Assembly: GCF_001425085.1 (NCBI RefSeq)
Contig: NZ_LMDN01000001.1
Span: forward strand, 404,206 to 468,205
Direction of reading: 5' to 3'
Length of the DNA: 64,000 nucleotides
From: Leifsonia sp. Root4
Lineage (GTDB): Bacteria; Actinomycetota; Actinomycetes; Actinomycetales; Microbacteriaceae
This document shows, in pieces, positions 61,793 to 64,000 of this stretch. The notes under the pieces were generated by a model, which saw nothing but the letters and a program-made list of their open reading frames with translations, did no database searches and was not told the DNA's origin. The translations under genes and the position numbers were made by a program. Position 1 is the first letter of the stretch; each line of letters opens with the position of its first letter.

Positions 61793-62170
61793 CTACGCGG
61801 AGCGCTCGATGACTCCGATGATGTTGCGCTCGCTGTCGACGAACCAGGCCCCGCGCTCGGTGCCCATCGAGGCGACGCCATTCTCGGTCTTGAGGCCGGG
61901 CATGTCGTACTCCTCGAAGACGACTCCCCGATTGCGCAGCTCCGCCATCGTCGCATCGAGGTTGTCGGCCTCCAGCGTCAGCGCGGTGTTCTGCGCGGTG
62001 CCGGCGAAGCTCGTCTCGTAGAGCATGACGCGCGCGCCCGCGATGTTGTAGATCAGGGCGCCGTCCTCGCTCATCTCCGGTTCGAGGTCCAGCTTGTCTT
62101 TGTAGTAGCCACGCGCCCGCTCCAAGTCACTCGCGGGAAGCACGGCCATGACATTCGTGAAGCCCAACAT
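61793..62170 (-). CDS. VOC/glyoxalase-like protein
   Basis: 125 residues, two beta-alpha-beta-beta-beta modules: [23 protein letters not shown] and [29 protein letters not shown], ending [10 protein letters not shown] with a metal-position Glu. No specific function assignable; metal ligands are incomplete. Confidence 0.85.
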   Translation of the reverse strand: MLGFTNVMAVLPASDLERARGYYKDKLDLEPEMSEDGALIYNIAGARVMLYETSFAGTAQNTALTLEADNLDATMAELRNRGVVFEEYDMPGLKTENGVASMGTERGAWFVDSERNIIGVIERSA

Positions 62171-62209
62171 GAGGATTGCTCTCTTCTCCCCCGATCGAGG
62201 CTACGCCGT

Positions 62210-62241
62210 CGGATGCCGGCGGGGCAAGCCGCCGGCATCCG
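62210..62241 (-). terminator. Terminator of the CNNM operon, built from inverted octamers
   Basis: CGGATGCCGGCGG-GGCAAG-CCGCCGGCATCCG, perfect 13-bp arms, 17 bp past the stop of the gene at 62258. Confidence 0.8.
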
Positions 62242-62257
62242 TTCGTCGAGATCACCC

Positions 62258-63313
62258 TCAGATGCGCCGAGTGGCGTCCTGTACCTCGCCGACGAGCTCC
62301 TCGATGATGTCTTCCAGGAACAGCACGCCGATCGCCTGACCGTCCGCGTCGAAGGCGCGGGCCAGGTGGGCGCCGGTGCGCCGCATGGCGGTGAGCGCGT
62401 CCTCCAGATCGGTGCCCTCGAAGATGGAGGCGAGCTGCCGGATGCGCTTGGCCGGAACCGGCTCGTCCCAGACCGGAGTCGTGGCATCCGGGATCAGGTC
62501 CAGATCGATCACGTCCTTCAGGTGCAGGTAGCCGCTCGGCTCACCGCGCTCGTCGAGCATGACGTAGCGGGAGAAGCCGTGGCGGGCCACCGCCCGTTCC
62601 AGATCGGTCGGGGTCGCGCCGAACGGCAGGCTCACGAGCGCCGAGATCGGCACGGCGACATCGCGCACCTTCTTCGTCGTGAACTCGAACGCAGCGCTCA
62701 GGGCTCCTGTGCTGTCGCGCAGCACACCCTCCCGGGTGGACTGGCTCACGATCGTGGCCACCTCGTCGAGCGTGAAGGTGCTCGTCGTCTCATTCTTCGG
62801 GGTCACGCCGACGAGGCGCAGCACGCCGTTGGCCACCGCGTTCAGGGCGACGATCACGGGCTTGAAGATACGCGCGACGAGCACGAGCGGCGGGGCGAGC
62901 AGCAACACGGCCCGGTCGGGCACAGAGAAGGAGAGGTTCTTCGGAACCATCTCGCCGAACACCACGTGCAGGTACGAGACGAGCACGAGCGTGATCGCGA
63001 ATGCGATGCCGCTGATCACGGCCTCCGACCACCCGGTGAGGCCGAGCGGGATGGCGAGCAGGTGGTGGATCGCCGGCTCCGACACGTTCAGGATCAGCAG
63101 CGAGCAGACGGTGATTCCCAGCTGGCTGGTCGCCAGCATGAGCGTCGCGTGCTCCATCGCCCAGAGCGCCGTCTTGGCGCTCGCCTTGCCCTGTTCGGCC
63201 AACGGCTCGATCTGGGAACGGCGCGCGGAGATCACCGCGAACTCCGCGGCGACAAAGAACGCATTCCCGAGCAGCAATACGACCAGCCATGCCAGTCCGG
63301 CCCAGTCGCTCAT
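62258..63313 (-). CDS. CNNM/CorC-type membrane protein with CBS pair (second of two)
   Basis: 351 residues. N-terminal CNNM domain of three to four membrane segments (~5-160; [37 protein letters not shown]) followed by two CBS domains (~205-340). The C-terminal CorC_HlyC domain is missing, whereas the upstream neighbour has one. Family members affect Mg2+/Co2+ efflux or other ion handling. ATG overlaps the neighbour's stop (ATGA). Confidence 0.9.
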   Translation of the reverse strand: MSDWAGLAWLVVLLLGNAFFVAAEFAVISARRSQIEPLAEQGKASAKTALWAMEHATLMLATSQLGITVCSLLILNVSEPAIHHLLAIPLGLTGWSEAVISGIAFAITLVLVSYLHVVFGEMVPKNLSFSVPDRAVLLLAPPLVLVARIFKPVIVALNAVANGVLRLVGVTPKNETTSTFTLDEVATIVSQSTREGVLRDSTGALSAAFEFTTKKVRDVAVPISALVSLPFGATPTDLERAVARHGFSRYVMLDERGEPSGYLHLKDVIDLDLIPDATTPVWDEPVPAKRIRQLASIFEGTDLEDALTAMRRTGAHLARAFDADGQAIGVLFLEDIIEELVGEVQDATRRI

Positions 63314-64000
63314 CGCTGTCCCTCCGTTCGGGTCGAGGCTTCGCCCGCGGCGAGATCCGTGACGGCCGTGACGGCCGTGACGTCCGCGGCGGCCGAGGCG
63401 GCGGCGGCCTTGCGGGCTGCGGATGCCGCGCGCCGCGCGGTCGGGCCGGTGGCCGTGCCCTGGGCAGCGGCATCCGCCGCAGCGTCGTCGATCGGTTCCG
63501 GATCCGGGGTGAAGCGGATCCTGTCGATGCGGCGCCCGTCCAGGCGCTCGACCCGCAGCTCACCGCCGTGGATCAGCACCGTGTCCCCGACGACGGGAAG
63601 CCGGCCGAGTTCGCTCATCACGAAGCCGGCGACGGTCTCGAACGGGCCGTCTTCCGGAACCTTGATGCCGGTGCGCTCGAGTAGCTCGTCTGGCCGCAAC
63701 AGCCCGGGGAAGGTGAGTGAGTCGGCCTGGCGAACGACGCCGGCACGGGTGCGGTCGTGCTCATCCGCCACCTCGCCGACGAGTTCCTCCACGAGGTCCT
63801 CGAGGGTCGTGACGCCGGCCGTTCCGCCGTATTCATCGACGACGACCGCCATCTGGAAACCACGGCCACGGAGCTCGCCGAGGAGGGTGTCGAGCTTCAT
63901 CGTCTCCGGCACGCGCAGCGCATCGGATTGCAGCGCGGAGACAGGAACCTCGCTCCGCTTGGAGCGGGGAACGGCCATGGCTTGCTTCACGTGCACGACG
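63310..64000 (-). CDS. CNNM/CorC-type protein, C-terminal part (cut by window edge)
   Basis: The last ~230 residues are inside the window: the end of the second CBS domain ([30 protein letters not shown]), a CorC_HlyC transporter-associated domain (~115-185: [53 protein letters not shown] in parts), and an Ala-rich low-complexity tail. Start lies beyond 64000. Translationally coupled with the 62258 gene. Confidence 0.9.
   Translation of the reverse strand, partial: VVHVKQAMAVPRSKRSEVPVSALQSDALRVPETMKLDTLLGELRGRGFQMAVVVDEYGGTAGVTTLEDLVEELVGEVADEHDRTRAGVVRQADSLTFPGLLRPDELLERTGIKVPEDGPFETVAGFVMSELGRLPVVGDTVLIHGGELRVERLDGRRIDRIRFTPDPEPIDDAAADAAAQGTATGPTARRAASAARKAAAASAAADVTAVTAVTDLAAGEASTRTEGQR

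Overview
The window is about 69% G+C, gene-dense and read on both strands. Gene content and order (lysA-hom-thrC-thrB followed by a rho with an Ala/Pro-rich N-terminal insertion, DUF2993, a DUF222/HNH protein, IdeR-type iron boxes, ROK-controlled CUT1 sugar transport) point to a high-GC actinobacterium, most likely of the Microbacteriaceae. That placement is inference from gene content and style, not from a marker-gene comparison.

Layout. 1-8.4 kb (minus): start of rho, then argS - DUF2993 - lysA - hom - thrC - thrB, the last four genes joined by ATGA overlaps: lysine and threonine synthesis. 8.4-12.1 kb: a lipoprotein, tRNA-Arg(CCG), a small membrane protein, a GH1 beta-glucosidase and an isoaspartyl methyltransferase. 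12.2-20.5 kb: a sugar cassette of solute-binding protein, two permeases, GH4 hydrolase and BadF-type kinase, flanked by two paralogous ROK repressors. 20.6-26.5 kb: TPM-domain protein and PspA, an arginase-like enzyme, a flavoprotein disulfide reductase and a small HExxH protein. 26.5-32.7 kb (minus): HTH plus Clp-N pair, cupin, and an iron-siderophore operon (ATPase, binding protein, fused permease, siderophore-interacting protein) under an IdeR-like box. 32.7-38.7 kb: amidase, a block of palindromic repeats, a DUF222/HNH gene, and a GntR/YtrA-type ABC operon.

38.7-40.9 kb holds the most unusual object: a reverse transcriptase with retron hallmarks, preceded by a non-coding stretch with the full msr-msd layout (12-bp a1/a2 inverted repeat, G directly after a1, an msr hairpin and a long msd hairpin). 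I read this as a complete retron, similar in RT architecture to the myxobacterial Mx162 type as I remember it, with no obvious effector gene next to it.

41-47.4 kb: SDR, GNAT, ung, phosphoribosyltransferase, MFS pump, second SDR, acyltransferase. 47.5-50.5 kb: metY and metX (homoserine to homocysteine), separated by a 22-bp minisatellite. 50.5-53.8 kb: an unusual two-component locus with a second, degenerate kinase-like protein. 54-64 kb: MFS pump, thiamine-binding-like protein, GT87-like membrane protein, polar amino-acid ABC transporter, YceI, NAD(P)HX dehydratase, a VOC protein and two CNNM/CorC proteins.

Non-coding DNA is rich in dispersed elements: a hairpin repeat (A, four copies), an interconvertible repeat pair (B/C), a roughly 157-bp imperfect palindrome (D, two copies plus a fragment), and an over-represented octamer GGATGCCG/CGGCATCC that in inverted pairs also forms two transcription terminators.
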